Assembly: GCF_030271535.1 (NCBI RefSeq) | Contig: NZ_JASCXJ010000014.1 | Span: 1-64,000 of the forward strand | From: Nocardiopsis sp. ATB16-24 | GTDB taxonomy: Bacteria; Actinomycetota; Actinomycetes; Streptosporangiales; Streptosporangiaceae | Length of the DNA stretch: 64,000 nt | Direction of reading: 5' to 3' | Shown here: positions 9,046-17,146 of the stretch, piece by piece | How positions within the stretch are numbered: the first letter of the stretch is position 1 | How the letters are laid out: each line of letters opens with the position of its first letter | Position numbers and translations under genes: made by a program | Notes under the pieces: generated by a model | What the model saw: only the letters and a program-made list of their open reading frames with translations | Database searches by the model: none | What the model was told of the DNA's origin: nothing

Positions 9046-9191
9046 GGACAGGCTCGAAAGGACCTCGGGCGAACGCGGGCCAGCGGTGGGGCCGTCTTCG
9101 GGGAGGCGGGGACACCACTCCCGGGGGGAGGCCACCGTCTTGGTCGAAACGGACGTCCAACGCTTCTCCCCACCGGGAAAAGGGCCTTGAC

Positions 9192-9219
9192 GGGACCCGC
9201 TCCACACAGGGCGGGTCCC
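9192..9219 (+). terminator. Putative terminator hairpin after the MDR reductase
   Basis: GGGACCCGC and GCGGGTCCC pair perfectly around a ten-base loop, about 145 bp downstream of the reductase stop. It is G+C-rich and lacks a long T run, as is usual for actinomycete terminators. Confidence 0.5.
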
Positions 9220-9348
9220 TTGGGAGGCGGGCCTGACACACATTCCCGCCCCGAGTGGCGTGGTGCCGGACGGAGGCGTACAGTCCTCTCTGGTGCGTCG
9301 GTGAGCAAGGACGACGACACCGCTCTCTTCTAGGCGAAATCAGATCCG

Positions 9349-10227
9349 ATGACCGTCGTTCCCCTTCGCGCAGCACGTGTTTACCGTTCGGAGGACGCCG
9401 AGCGTGTCGTGCACGCGTGGTGTCACCAGGCTCTGAGCCGGTGGCCCGAGCTCGTTCCCCTTCCTCCTGTGGAGACACGGCTGGGAAACACGCAGGCCTT
9501 CCGTGCCGGGGGTGGCCTCGGCACCCCGGTCCTGATCCTGCCGGGCACCAACCTCAGCGCGGCCACCACGGTGCCCGCCGCCCGTGAACTGGCCGCGGAC
9601 CGTTCGGTGCTGCTGGTGGATCTGCCCGGACACCCCGGGCTGAGTTGTAGTCGGCGCGTCGGTGGTGCCAGGACCGAGACCTACGGTGCCTGGTTGGAGG
9701 AGCTCCTGCCCCGGATCACCGACCGACCCGTGCTCGTGCTGGGACACTCGCGCGGCGCCGCCGTCGCACTCGCCTCCACCCCCTCCCCGCTGATCGCCGG
9801 GATGCTGCTGCTCAACCCCGCAGGACTCACCGCGGCCGGTGTCAGCTCGGAGTCGATGCGCGCCATGCTCCCGTGGACGGTCCTGCCCAACGAGCACACC
9901 AGCGCCAAGCTGCTGGAGTTCCTCAGCGGTTCGTCCACGACGTGCGACTGGAAGGCCGAGGTCGAGTGGCTGACCCTCGTGGCCCGGTACTGCCGCACGG
10001 GTTCCGTCCCCGGTCCGTTGCCCGCCGAGCACTTCGGCGCCTGGGCGGACACCCCGGTCGTGGTCGCGACCGGAGCGAACGATCCACTCTTCTCCTCGGC
10101 ACGTCTGCACGGGCCGACCCGCCGATTCCTGGACACCGACGTCCACACGATCGAGGGAGCGGGCCACCTGTCGCTGCACGAACAGCCCGGAAGGGTACGG
10201 GAGCTGCTGCGGGGACTCGACGCCTGA
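9349..10227 (+). CDS. Alpha/beta-hydrolase
   Basis: A 292-residue alpha/beta-hydrolase fold protein with an intact-looking catalytic triad. The nucleophile is the serine in LGHSRGAAV, the acid the aspartate in ATGANDPLF, and the histidine lies in EGAGHLSLHEQP. The oxyanion region is LPGTNLSAATT. No cap domain of obvious type is present. Esterase, lipase or related activity is likely but the substrate is unknown. The gene stands alone between the MDR reductase and the BCCT carrier. Confidence 0.82.
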   Translation: MTVVPLRAARVYRSEDAERVVHAWCHQALSRWPELVPLPPVETRLGNTQAFRAGGGLGTPVLILPGTNLSAATTVPAARELAADRSVLLVDLPGHPGLSCSRRVGGARTETYGAWLEELLPRITDRPVLVLGHSRGAAVALASTPSPLIAGMLLLNPAGLTAAGVSSESMRAMLPWTVLPNEHTSAKLLEFLSGSSTTCDWKAEVEWLTLVARYCRTGSVPGPLPAEHFGAWADTPVVVATGANDPLFSSARLHGPTRRFLDTDVHTIEGAGHLSLHEQPGRVRELLRGLDA

Positions 10228-10632
10228 CCCCGCCCGAGAGGATGTCGGAGGCGTCCCGGGCGCCTCCCGAAGGCCGGCCCGTGGTCGGCGGTGGGTCGCC
10301 GGTGCTTCCGCCGTGCGGTGCGAGGAGGCGAGGGACGGTCGGAGCGCTCTCGCGACACGTCGATCGTACGCGGGACACGTGCTGCTCCCCCGAACCGTCA
10401 ACGCATAGTATGCACAGCCGTGCGATAACACTGCCCGTGCTTTCTTCCATGCATTTTCCTTGACGCTTTCGTGTGTCGACAATTCACCTGGGTAAGAACG
10501 GCTCTGACTTCTCACGAAGGGAAGGAGAAGCAGGGAAGCCCTGTTCAAGGCGGGTTCTTGTCCGAAGTCGGCGTGGGCTGACGGGATTCCATCCCCCGTG
10601 GAAAGCCTCCGAAACATCAGAAAGCGGTCGGC
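10228..10632 (+). other. Long upstream region of the BCCT transporter
   Basis: No gene was recognised. The last 200 bp are less G+C-rich and include a TTGACG hexamer at 10460-10465 without a convincing -10 partner, and a small CAGGG/CCCTG hairpin near 10531. A long structured leader is possible, but no known riboswitch consensus was identified. Confidence 0.35.
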
Positions 10633-12306
10633 ATGCTTGAAAAGCTGGCACAGAAGATGGGCCTCAACACGAACCCGGCGATCTTCTTCACGTCTGCCGC
10701 GTTGACCGTCTTCTTCGTGGTGTCCGCCGTTCTCTTCACCGACACGGTGGACCTCGTCTTCGGTAGTGCCTCGAACTGGATACTCACCCACCTCGGCTGG
10801 CTCTACATCCTCGGCGTGACCACCTTCCTCATCTTCCTGATCTGGATCGCGGCCGGCCGGTACGGTCACGTGCGCCTGGGACCTCCCGACAGCAGACCCG
10901 AATACAGCAACGGCAACTGGTTCGCCATGCTGTTCGCCGCGGGCATCGGCAGCATCCTGATGTTCTGGGGCGTGGCCGAGCCCATCAGCCACTTCGCCGA
11001 GCCGCCGCAGCGCAACGTCGAACCGGAGTCGATCGCCGCGGCCCAGGAGGCGATGGGATTCACGCTCTACCACCTCGGCCTGCACACCTGGACCATCTTC
11101 TGCCTGCCCGGGCTCGCCTTCGCCTACTTCGTGTACCGCAAGGGCCTGCCGTTCCGGGTGAGCTCGATCTTCCACCCCTTCCTCGGAGAACGGATCCACG
11201 GACCCCTGGGGCGGACCGTCGACATCATCGCGGTCCTGGGCACGCTGTTCGGGGTCGCCGTCACCATCGGCCTCGGCACCCTCCAGATCAACAGCGGTCT
11301 GCACACCCTCTTCGGAGTGGAGGAGAGCCGACTCACCCAGCTGATCCTCATCGCGGTCGTCACCACCATCGCGGTGATCTCGGTGGCCACAGGGCTCGAC
11401 GTCGGCATCAAGTGGCTGTCCACGATCAACATCGTCATGGCGGTGGCGCTGCTGATCTTCGTCTTTCTGGCGGGGTCCTCGCTCTATCTGGCCAAGGGCG
11501 TCATCGAGACCACGGGCGTGTACCTACAGTGGCTCATCCCGCTCTCTTTCTGGAACGACACCTTCGGTGACACCGGCTGGCAGGGCTCTTGGACCGTCTT
11601 CTACTGGGCGTGGACCATCACCTGGTCGCCGTTCGTCGGCATCTTCATCGCACGCATCTCCAAGGGACGCACCATCCGCGAGTTCGTGCTCGGAGTGCTG
11701 GCCGCGCCCACCGCGTTCAGCATCGTGTGGTTCAGCGTGTTCGGGCTCTCGGCCTTCGACATCGAGATGAACCAGGGCGGCGAACTGGTCCAGGAAGTGG
11801 TGGTCGACGAGGACATCCCCGGTGCCCTCTTCGCCTTCCTGGAGCACTACCCGCTGACCACGTTCGTGTCGGCGGTGAGCATCCTCATCGTCGTCATCTT
11901 CTTCACCACCTCCTCGGACTCGGCCTCCCTGGTGGTGGACATGCTCTGTTCCGGGGACGCCCAGAGCCCGACCCGACAGAGGGTGTTCTGGGGGATCACC
12001 GAGGGCGTCGTGGCCGCGACGGTGCTCACGGCCTCCGGTGTGGGAGGCCTGGACGCACTGCAACAGACCATCATCGTGTTCGGCCTGCCGTTCTTCGTCA
12101 TCGGTTTCTTCATGATGGCGGGGTTGGTGCGCTCACTCCAGGCCGAGTTCGCGGAAGGATCGGGCGTCCAACGCGAACGCAACGCCCCGCTGACCACCAG
12201 GGCGCGCAGGCTCAAACGGCGGATCGCACGCGGCGAGACCGGGAAACGTTCCGGCGGCCGAAACGGCAACGGCGGCGAGGGTAGAGGCGGGCCCCCGGAG
12301 CGTTGA
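10633..12306 (+). CDS. BCCT-family betaine/choline/carnitine transporter
   Basis: A 557-residue carrier with about twelve transmembrane helices. AGIGSILMFWGVAEPISHF is the family glycine-rich and tryptophan signature. ITWSPFVGIFIARISKGRT is the conserved helix 8/loop segment. These proteins import glycine betaine, choline or related compounds, usually with Na+, as osmoprotectants. The C-terminal tail of about 45 residues is very rich in Arg, Lys and Gly. BetP-type carriers use such basic tails for osmosensing, which may apply here. The gene is followed by a hairpin shared with the convergent GNAT gene. Confidence 0.93.
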   Translation: MLEKLAQKMGLNTNPAIFFTSAALTVFFVVSAVLFTDTVDLVFGSASNWILTHLGWLYILGVTTFLIFLIWIAAGRYGHVRLGPPDSRPEYSNGNWFAMLFAAGIGSILMFWGVAEPISHFAEPPQRNVEPESIAAAQEAMGFTLYHLGLHTWTIFCLPGLAFAYFVYRKGLPFRVSSIFHPFLGERIHGPLGRTVDIIAVLGTLFGVAVTIGLGTLQINSGLHTLFGVEESRLTQLILIAVVTTIAVISVATGLDVGIKWLSTINIVMAVALLIFVFLAGSSLYLAKGVIETTGVYLQWLIPLSFWNDTFGDTGWQGSWTVFYWAWTITWSPFVGIFIARISKGRTIREFVLGVLAAPTAFSIVWFSVFGLSAFDIEMNQGGELVQEVVVDEDIPGALFAFLEHYPLTTFVSAVSILIVVIFFTTSSDSASLVVDMLCSGDAQSPTRQRVFWGITEGVVAATVLTASGVGGLDALQQTIIVFGLPFFVIGFFMMAGLVRSLQAEFAEGSGVQRERNAPLTTRARRLKRRIARGETGKRSGGRNGNGGEGRGGPPER

Positions 12307-12368
12307 CCGGAGACCCACCGTAGGAGGAGCCCGGGACGGAGACGTCTTCGACGGCGGCGCCCGGCCGC

Positions 12369-12387
12369 GGCGGGGACGGACCCCGCC
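12369..12387. terminator. Bidirectional terminator-like hairpin
   Basis: GGCGGGG and CCCCGCC pair around a five-base loop between the convergent BCCT and GNAT genes. Confidence 0.45.
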
Positions 12388-12398
12388 CCGGCGCAGGC

Positions 12399-13352
12399 CT
12401 ACCCCTGCCAGGCCATGTTGACGACACCGCCGAGCGTGACGTACCCGGCCCTGGTGAAGGCCTCCGCCATCGGGACGTTGCCCAGGTCGGTCGCGGCCCG
12501 TACGAGTTCGGCGCCCTCCTCGACCAGGACGCGCGTGCCCTCGGCGAGGATGCCGTCGACGTATCCGTTCCCGCGGTGCTCGGGCAGGACCGCGATGTAG
12601 CCGATCATCGGGTGGTAGTCGTTGCGCGCGGGCAGCACGAACCCGACCGGTTCGCCGTCCGGCAGCGTCGCGATCCGCCACCACTCCCGGGGCGTGGTGT
12701 ACCGGGCGAACTCGTCGGCGTAGTTGTCGGCCGCGATCCGCTCCGCGCTCCTGTGCGCGAGGTCGGCGCGGTCATGGGCGTCCAGGGTCCCCTCCAGCGC
12801 CCGGACCATCAGACCGAGGATCTCCTCCTCGTCCCGGATCGGCCGGAACAGCAGGCGGTCATCGGGTCGCGGCGACGGACACGCGGAGGTCCACTCGAAG
12901 CGCAGGCGTTCCACGAGCAGGGACCCGCCGGTGCGTTCGACGGCGGTCATCCTCTCGTGGACGGAACGCCGGTCACCAGGATCCTCACGCCAGTCGGCGG
13001 GGACGAAACGCAGATACTCCGGAGGGGTCCGGCCTTCGGGCAGGGTGGCCGCCGACGCGGTGCGCAACAGCCGTTCGAGGACTTGCACGCGGTCGACGTC
13101 TTCGGCGGTGTCGTCCACGTCCAGGACGTCCAGGAGAAGGGGCTCGGTGTCGCTGTTGCGACACCACCAGGACAGGCGGGCCAGGAGTCGGTCGCCCTCC
13201 AGGGCGACCCACATCCAGGAGGGGTGGCGGCGGCCCTCGACCAGGTCCGCGGTGAATTCGGGGTTCTGGGGGTAGGGGAGCCGGTTGAAGAGGTCCAGCT
13301 CCTCCGCTCCGGTGATGGTCCGGATGGTCAGGTCGGGCGTGTTGAAGGTCAA
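12399..13352 (-). CDS. GNAT-family N-acetyltransferase, two-domain
   Basis: About 317 residues. The C-terminal domain has the acetyl-CoA motif GYIAVLPEHRGNGYVDGIL, and the N-terminal half looks like a second degenerate GNAT domain beginning TFNTPDLTIRTITG. The start is uncertain: no ATG or GTG lies near the conserved N-terminus, so a TTG at 13352, with GAAAG seven bases upstream, is proposed. The frame remains open further upstream but reads like non-coding sequence. Two-domain GNATs of this type are common in actinomycetes; the substrate is unknown. Confidence 0.78.
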   Translation of the reverse strand: MTFNTPDLTIRTITGAEELDLFNRLPYPQNPEFTADLVEGRRHPSWMWVALEGDRLLARLSWWCRNSDTEPLLLDVLDVDDTAEDVDRVQVLERLLRTASAATLPEGRTPPEYLRFVPADWREDPGDRRSVHERMTAVERTGGSLLVERLRFEWTSACPSPRPDDRLLFRPIRDEEEILGLMVRALEGTLDAHDRADLAHRSAERIAADNYADEFARYTTPREWWRIATLPDGEPVGFVLPARNDYHPMIGYIAVLPEHRGNGYVDGILAEGTRVLVEEGAELVRAATDLGNVPMAEAFTRAGYVTLGGVVNMAWQG

Positions 13353-13390
13353 GGCGACACTTTCGATCTGTGCGCCCGCCCACTCGGGGA

Positions 13391-13444
13391 TCAGCTGTCG
13401 TGGTCGTCCCCGGAGGACACGAGCGCGGTGGTCACGGTGAACAC
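13391..13444 (-). CDS. Possible 17-residue leader-like ORF
   Basis: A GTG at 13444 preceded at good spacing by GGAAGGAGG opens a short frame, MFTVTTALVSSGDDHDS, that stops 38 bp before the proposed GNAT start. The ribosome site is much stronger than that of the GNAT. It could be a small regulatory leader peptide or a chance ORF. No known leader type is recognised. Confidence 0.3.
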   Translation of the reverse strand: MFTVTTALVSSGDDHDS

Positions 13445-13630
13445 GGCGGTGCCTCCTTCCGTCGTCGGGTCCCGGCGCTTCCGTGGCCGGGTGCCGCTCA
13501 TTCCTACCAGTGTCCACGTCGTGGGCACAAGTTCTTTTCCGCGCCCGGACGTACGAGGATCTCCGGCGCTCCGGCCGAAGGCGGACTATTTCGGTGGCGC
13601 GTGCACCCGCGACCGGGGAGGATGCCCCGC

Positions 13631-14392
13631 ATGCGACGATCCTTCGACGAACTCGTGGCCGAGGCCGAAGCCGAACCGACCGAGGGGTGGGACTTCTCCT
13701 GGTTGGAGGGCAGGGCCACCGAACAACGCCCCTCATGGGGTTACCAGCGCCTCATGGCCGAACGCATGGCGCGCGCCGACGCCGCACTCGACATCCAGAC
13801 GGGCGGAGGCGAGGTACTGGCGGGTGTTCCCCGACGCCCACGCCTGACCGCCGCCACGGAGTCCTGGCCGCCCAACATCGTCAAGGCCACCCGGCTGCTC
13901 CACCCGCTGGGCGTGGTGGTGGTCGCGGACGAGGACGAACCTCCGCTGCCCTTCGCCGACGGGGCCTTCGACCTGGTGGTCTCCCGGCATCCGGTGAAGG
14001 TGTGGTGGGAGGAGATCGCCCGGGTCCTGACGCCGGGCGGCACCTACCTGTCGCAGCAGGTGGGACCGGCCAGCGTCTTCGAGGTGGTGGAGTTCTTCCT
14101 GGGACCGCAGCCCGAGGAGGTCCGCCGGTCCCGCCACCCCGACCGGGAGCGGGACCGCGCACGGGCCGCGGGGCTGGAGGTGGTGGACCTGCGCATGGAG
14201 CGGCTGCACACGGAGTTCTTCGACGTGGGCGCGGTGGTGTACTTCCTGCGCAAGGTCATCTGGATGGTCCCCGGATTCACCGTGGAGGCCTACCGCGACC
14301 GTCTCCGGGACATGCACGAGCACATCCGTCGCGAGGGTTCCTTCACCGCCACCACCTCCCGGTTCCTCATCGAGGCCCGTAGACCCGGCTGA
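13631..14392 (+). CDS. SAM-dependent methyltransferase
   Basis: A 253-residue protein of the class I methyltransferase fold. Motif I is DIQTGGGEVLAG, unusual in having TGGGE for the common GxGxG. The post-motif PFADGAFDLVVSRHPVKVWWEEIARVL matches motifs II and III of the Methyltransf_11 group. The ATG at 13631 has GGGAGG ten bases upstream; an ATG at 13622 is too close to that site. The acceptor is unknown. The gene converges on the haem monooxygenase gene. Confidence 0.8.
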   Translation: MRRSFDELVAEAEAEPTEGWDFSWLEGRATEQRPSWGYQRLMAERMARADAALDIQTGGGEVLAGVPRRPRLTAATESWPPNIVKATRLLHPLGVVVVADEDEPPLPFADGAFDLVVSRHPVKVWWEEIARVLTPGGTYLSQQVGPASVFEVVEFFLGPQPEEVRRSRHPDRERDRARAAGLEVVDLRMERLHTEFFDVGAVVYFLRKVIWMVPGFTVEAYRDRLRDMHEHIRREGSFTATTSRFLIEARRPG

Positions 14393-14395
14393 CCT

Positions 14396-14418
14396 GCCCG
14401 CCCCGGGAGAGGGCGGGC
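14396..14418. terminator. Bidirectional terminator-like hairpin
   Basis: GCCCGCCC and GGGCGGGC pair around a seven-base loop in the 32-bp gap between convergent genes. Confidence 0.5.
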
Positions 14419-14424
14419 TCCGGC

Positions 14425-14793
14425 TCAGGACCGGGCGGAGACCCGCTGCACGACCTCGAAACCCCACAGTTCGCTGTCGGTCGCGGCGGGGCCGCCCCGT
14501 CCGTGCCCGTGTCCGTGCCCGCCCGGCGAGCCCTCCTGCCGGGACTCCGTGGCGGCCTGGGCGTGGCCCCTCTGGAACGCCTGGCCCTCCACCCAGTTCC
14601 GGAAGTCCTCCTCCGACCGCCACCGGGTGTACACCAGATACTTGTCGGTCCCCTCCACCGGACGCAGCAGCTGGAACTCCTCGAACCCCGGCTGCCCCTC
14701 CACCAACCCGGCCCGTTTGGCGAACCGCTCCTCCAGCGTGGCGCCGGCGCCCTCGGGAACGGTCAGGACGTTGAACTTGACGATGCTGCTCAC
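14425..14793 (-). CDS. MhuD/IsdG-like haem-degrading monooxygenase (ABM domain)
   Basis: A 122-residue dimeric alpha/beta-barrel protein. It resembles mycobacterial MhuD along its length, including the strings PGFEEFQLLRPV and ELWGFEVV. The IsdG-family catalytic residues are all in place: Asn8, Trp67 and His77, the last being the haem-iron ligand. The predicted reaction is oxygen-dependent cleavage of haem for iron recovery. Unusually, residues 89-103 form a Gly/His-rich insert (GGHGHGHGRGG) between the haem histidine helix and the last strand, which could bind a metal. The start is a GTG at 14793. Confidence 0.85.
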   Translation of the reverse strand: MSSIVKFNVLTVPEGAGATLEERFAKRAGLVEGQPGFEEFQLLRPVEGTDKYLVYTRWRSEEDFRNWVEGQAFQRGHAQAATESRQEGSPGGHGHGHGRGGPAATDSELWGFEVVQRVSARS

Positions 14794-14893
14794 GCGGCAT
14801 CCCTTCTTCGGTCGTTGTCGGCCTGCACGCCCAACCTAACGGGCCGAAAACACCTGGGGCGCGAACCGGGGGCCGCGTCGGACCGGGTCGTGT

Positions 14894-15703
14894 TCATCCC
14901 AGCCCGTGTCTGCGGGCGACCATCCGCAGGATGACCGATCGGGGAAGGAGCCTGCGCAGGGCGAACACCACCGGGGCGTTGCTGCCCACCGCGTAGAGCG
15001 GCCGGGGAGGATCGGCCTCCACGGCGCGCGCCACCGTCCGGGCCACGGTCCCCGCGGAGATCCCCTTGGCCTCGTTGGCGTTGAGCGCTCTCAACATCGT
15101 GTGGTACTCGTCCGTGAACGGTGAGCCGTCCCGCAGGTACTGCGTCCGCCGCTCGCTGATGCCGGTGTTGATCGACCCGGGTTCCACCGTCGTCACCCCC
15201 ACCCCGTAGGGGGACACCTCGCGGCGCAGTGCGTCGGCGAAACCCCTGAGCGCCGCCTTGGACGCCACGTACGAGGAACGGTAGGCCAGCGGGAAGCTCG
15301 CCAACATCGACCCCACCATCACCACCCGCCCGTACCCGCGGGTCCGCATCCCCGGCAGCAACAGCTGTGTGAGACGCACCGCGCCGAACACGTTGATGCG
15401 GAACAACCGCTCCAGCGCGTCCGAGGGCAGCTCCTCGAACGGTCCGCTCTGACTCTCACCGGCGTTGTTGACCAGCACGTCCACCTCGCCCACGGCTTCG
15501 GCACAGGCTCTGACGGACGACTCGTCGGCCAGGTCCAGGGCCAGGTACTCCACCCCCGGGACCGGATCGGCCACCGCATCAGGTCTGCGGCTGGTCCCGT
15601 ACACGCGGTGGCCACGACGGAGGAGTTCGGCGGCCACGGCCGCGCCGATGCCGGAGGAGGCGCCCGTGACGAGCGCGGTCCGCGAAGGGGAGGGCGTGTT
15701 CAT
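14894..15703 (-). CDS. Short-chain dehydrogenase/reductase
   Basis: A 269-residue classical SDR. The cofactor loop is TGASSGIGAAVA, the NNAG motif is present (VLVNNAGES), and the catalytic Ser and YxxxK are seen in VGSMLASF and YVASKAAL. Arginines after the first strand (TSRRPD) suggest NADP(H). Substrate unknown. The ATG at 15703 has GAAGGA upstream; earlier in-frame starts are not supported. The flavoprotein oxidase gene lies upstream in the same direction, 128 bp away. Confidence 0.87.
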   Translation of the reverse strand: MNTPSPSRTALVTGASSGIGAAVAAELLRRGHRVYGTSRRPDAVADPVPGVEYLALDLADESSVRACAEAVGEVDVLVNNAGESQSGPFEELPSDALERLFRINVFGAVRLTQLLLPGMRTRGYGRVVMVGSMLASFPLAYRSSYVASKAALRGFADALRREVSPYGVGVTTVEPGSINTGISERRTQYLRDGSPFTDEYHTMLRALNANEAKGISAGTVARTVARAVEADPPRPLYAVGSNAPVVFALRRLLPRSVILRMVARRHGLG

Positions 15704-15831
15704 GGTGGGTCCTTCAAGGGTCGGAAGGGAGTGGGCGGGCGCTCGCGCCGCGCGTGAGAGCGATGATCGCACGCCGTCCCTGCCCGGTGAAGGGCACCCC
15801 GTCGCACCTCGACGTGATGACCGTGCCCCGT

Positions 15832-17007
15832 TCAGTCCCACCGGTGGGGGTCGAACATGGCGATCGGCATGTCGGTGCGTCCGTCCCGGGCCAGGTCGGC
15901 CAGGGCGATCCCCACCGCGGAGGCGAACTTGTAGCCGTGCCCGGAGAAGCCGCCCGCCAGGACCAGCCCGGGCAGCTCCCGCCGGTGTCCGATGAGGAAG
16001 TGCTCATCGGAGGTCATGGTGTACATGCACGCCGCCATGCGCTCGGGCAGCTCGGCGACACCGCGCAGCCCGGCGGCCAGGGCCCCCAGCCGCCGTGCGT
16101 CCGCGGCGTCGGGTGCGCGCGGTCCCACGTCGGGGTCCACCGGCTCGCCCCACTGCGCGCCCTCGGCCCTGTTCCCGGGGGTCTCCGCGTGCACACCGAT
16201 CTTGACGGTCCGACCGCCGTCCAGGCTGGGGAATCCGTACCACGTACAGTCGTCCTCGTCCCGGGCGAACACCGGCCCGTGGACGTGCGGGGAGGGGTCC
16301 TGTGTCGTACGGAACCATCCCAGCACCCGGCGTTCCACACGCAGCCCGCCGCCCAGGTCCGCCACCTCCGGCAGCAGACGAGGCAGCCAGGAGCCGGCGG
16401 TGACGATCACCCGACGGGCCAGGATCCGGCCTCCGTCGGACAACAGTACGCTCGGACGGTCGGGGTCCGGCACGATCCGGGAGACCGTGGTCCCCGTGCG
16501 CACCCGTGCGCCCGATCGCTCGGCGAGCCGCACCGCCGCCCGGATCGCGGCCTCGGGCAGGACGGCACCCGCCTCCTCCTCGAAGACCCCCACCTCACCC
16601 GGACGCGTCACGTGCTGGGGGAAGCGCCGCGTGAGCCGTTCGTGGGACAGCACCTGGTGGGCGAGGTCGTGACGCTCGGCCGCGGCGATCGAACCGGTGA
16701 CCGCGGGGTCGTCCGGGGAGCCGAGCATCAGTGCGCCCGTGCGTACCAGCAGGCGCTCGGCCGCGGCCTGTTCCAGTTCCTCCCAGGCGCGCCAGGCCGC
16801 CCTGACGAACGGCACGTACTCGGCGCCCTCCATGTACGCGGTGCGGATGATACGGGACTCCCCGTGGCTCGATCCCCGGTCGTGGCCGGGGGTGAAGCGC
16901 TCGATCCCGATCACGTCCACCCCGCTCCGGGCCAGACGCCACAGGGCCTGCGCCCCCATCGCCCCGAGGCCGACCACGACGGTGTCGGTCTTCGTTGACT
17001 CCGCCAC
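15832..17007 (-). CDS. Monomeric sarcosine oxidase/N-methyltryptophan oxidase-type flavoenzyme
   Basis: A 391-residue amine oxidase of the MSOX/MTOX family. The dinucleotide-binding motif VVGLGAMGAQAL is at residues 11-22, followed by RGSSHGESRIIR. Cys327 in ACMYTMTSDEHF matches the cysteine that carries covalent FAD in this family, and GGFSGHGYKFASAVG is the C-terminal flavin motif. The expected reaction is oxidative demethylation of a secondary N-methyl amino acid, giving formaldehyde and H2O2. The start is a GTG at 17007 with GGGGGAAGAG upstream. Confidence 0.9.
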   Translation of the reverse strand: MAESTKTDTVVVGLGAMGAQALWRLARSGVDVIGIERFTPGHDRGSSHGESRIIRTAYMEGAEYVPFVRAAWRAWEELEQAAAERLLVRTGALMLGSPDDPAVTGSIAAAERHDLAHQVLSHERLTRRFPQHVTRPGEVGVFEEEAGAVLPEAAIRAAVRLAERSGARVRTGTTVSRIVPDPDRPSVLLSDGGRILARRVIVTAGSWLPRLLPEVADLGGGLRVERRVLGWFRTTQDPSPHVHGPVFARDEDDCTWYGFPSLDGGRTVKIGVHAETPGNRAEGAQWGEPVDPDVGPRAPDAADARRLGALAAGLRGVAELPERMAACMYTMTSDEHFLIGHRRELPGLVLAGGFSGHGYKFASAVGIALADLARDGRTDMPIAMFDPHRWD

Positions 17008-17081
17008 GCTCTTCCCCCATGGTCGTGCTCCATCCCTCGTCGGAGGGCTCGACGGTCATGATCGCAGGTCCCGCGCATGGC

Positions 17082-17117
17082 GGACGCCCGACCACCCCAC
17101 AGGGCGGCCGGGCGTCC
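17082..17117 (-). terminator. Terminator hairpin downstream of the GH6 cellulase
   Basis: GGACGCCCG and CGGGCGTCC pair perfectly, with an 18-base loop, about 30 bp beyond the cellulase stop codon. Confidence 0.5.
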
Positions 17118-17146
17118 CGTCTCGGAAGGGGAACCGAGGATGCGGA

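Noticed and set aside
7291..9243. 650-codon open frame on the minus strand across the MDR reductase
   Set aside because: A shadow of the real genes on the other strand, common at this G+C content.
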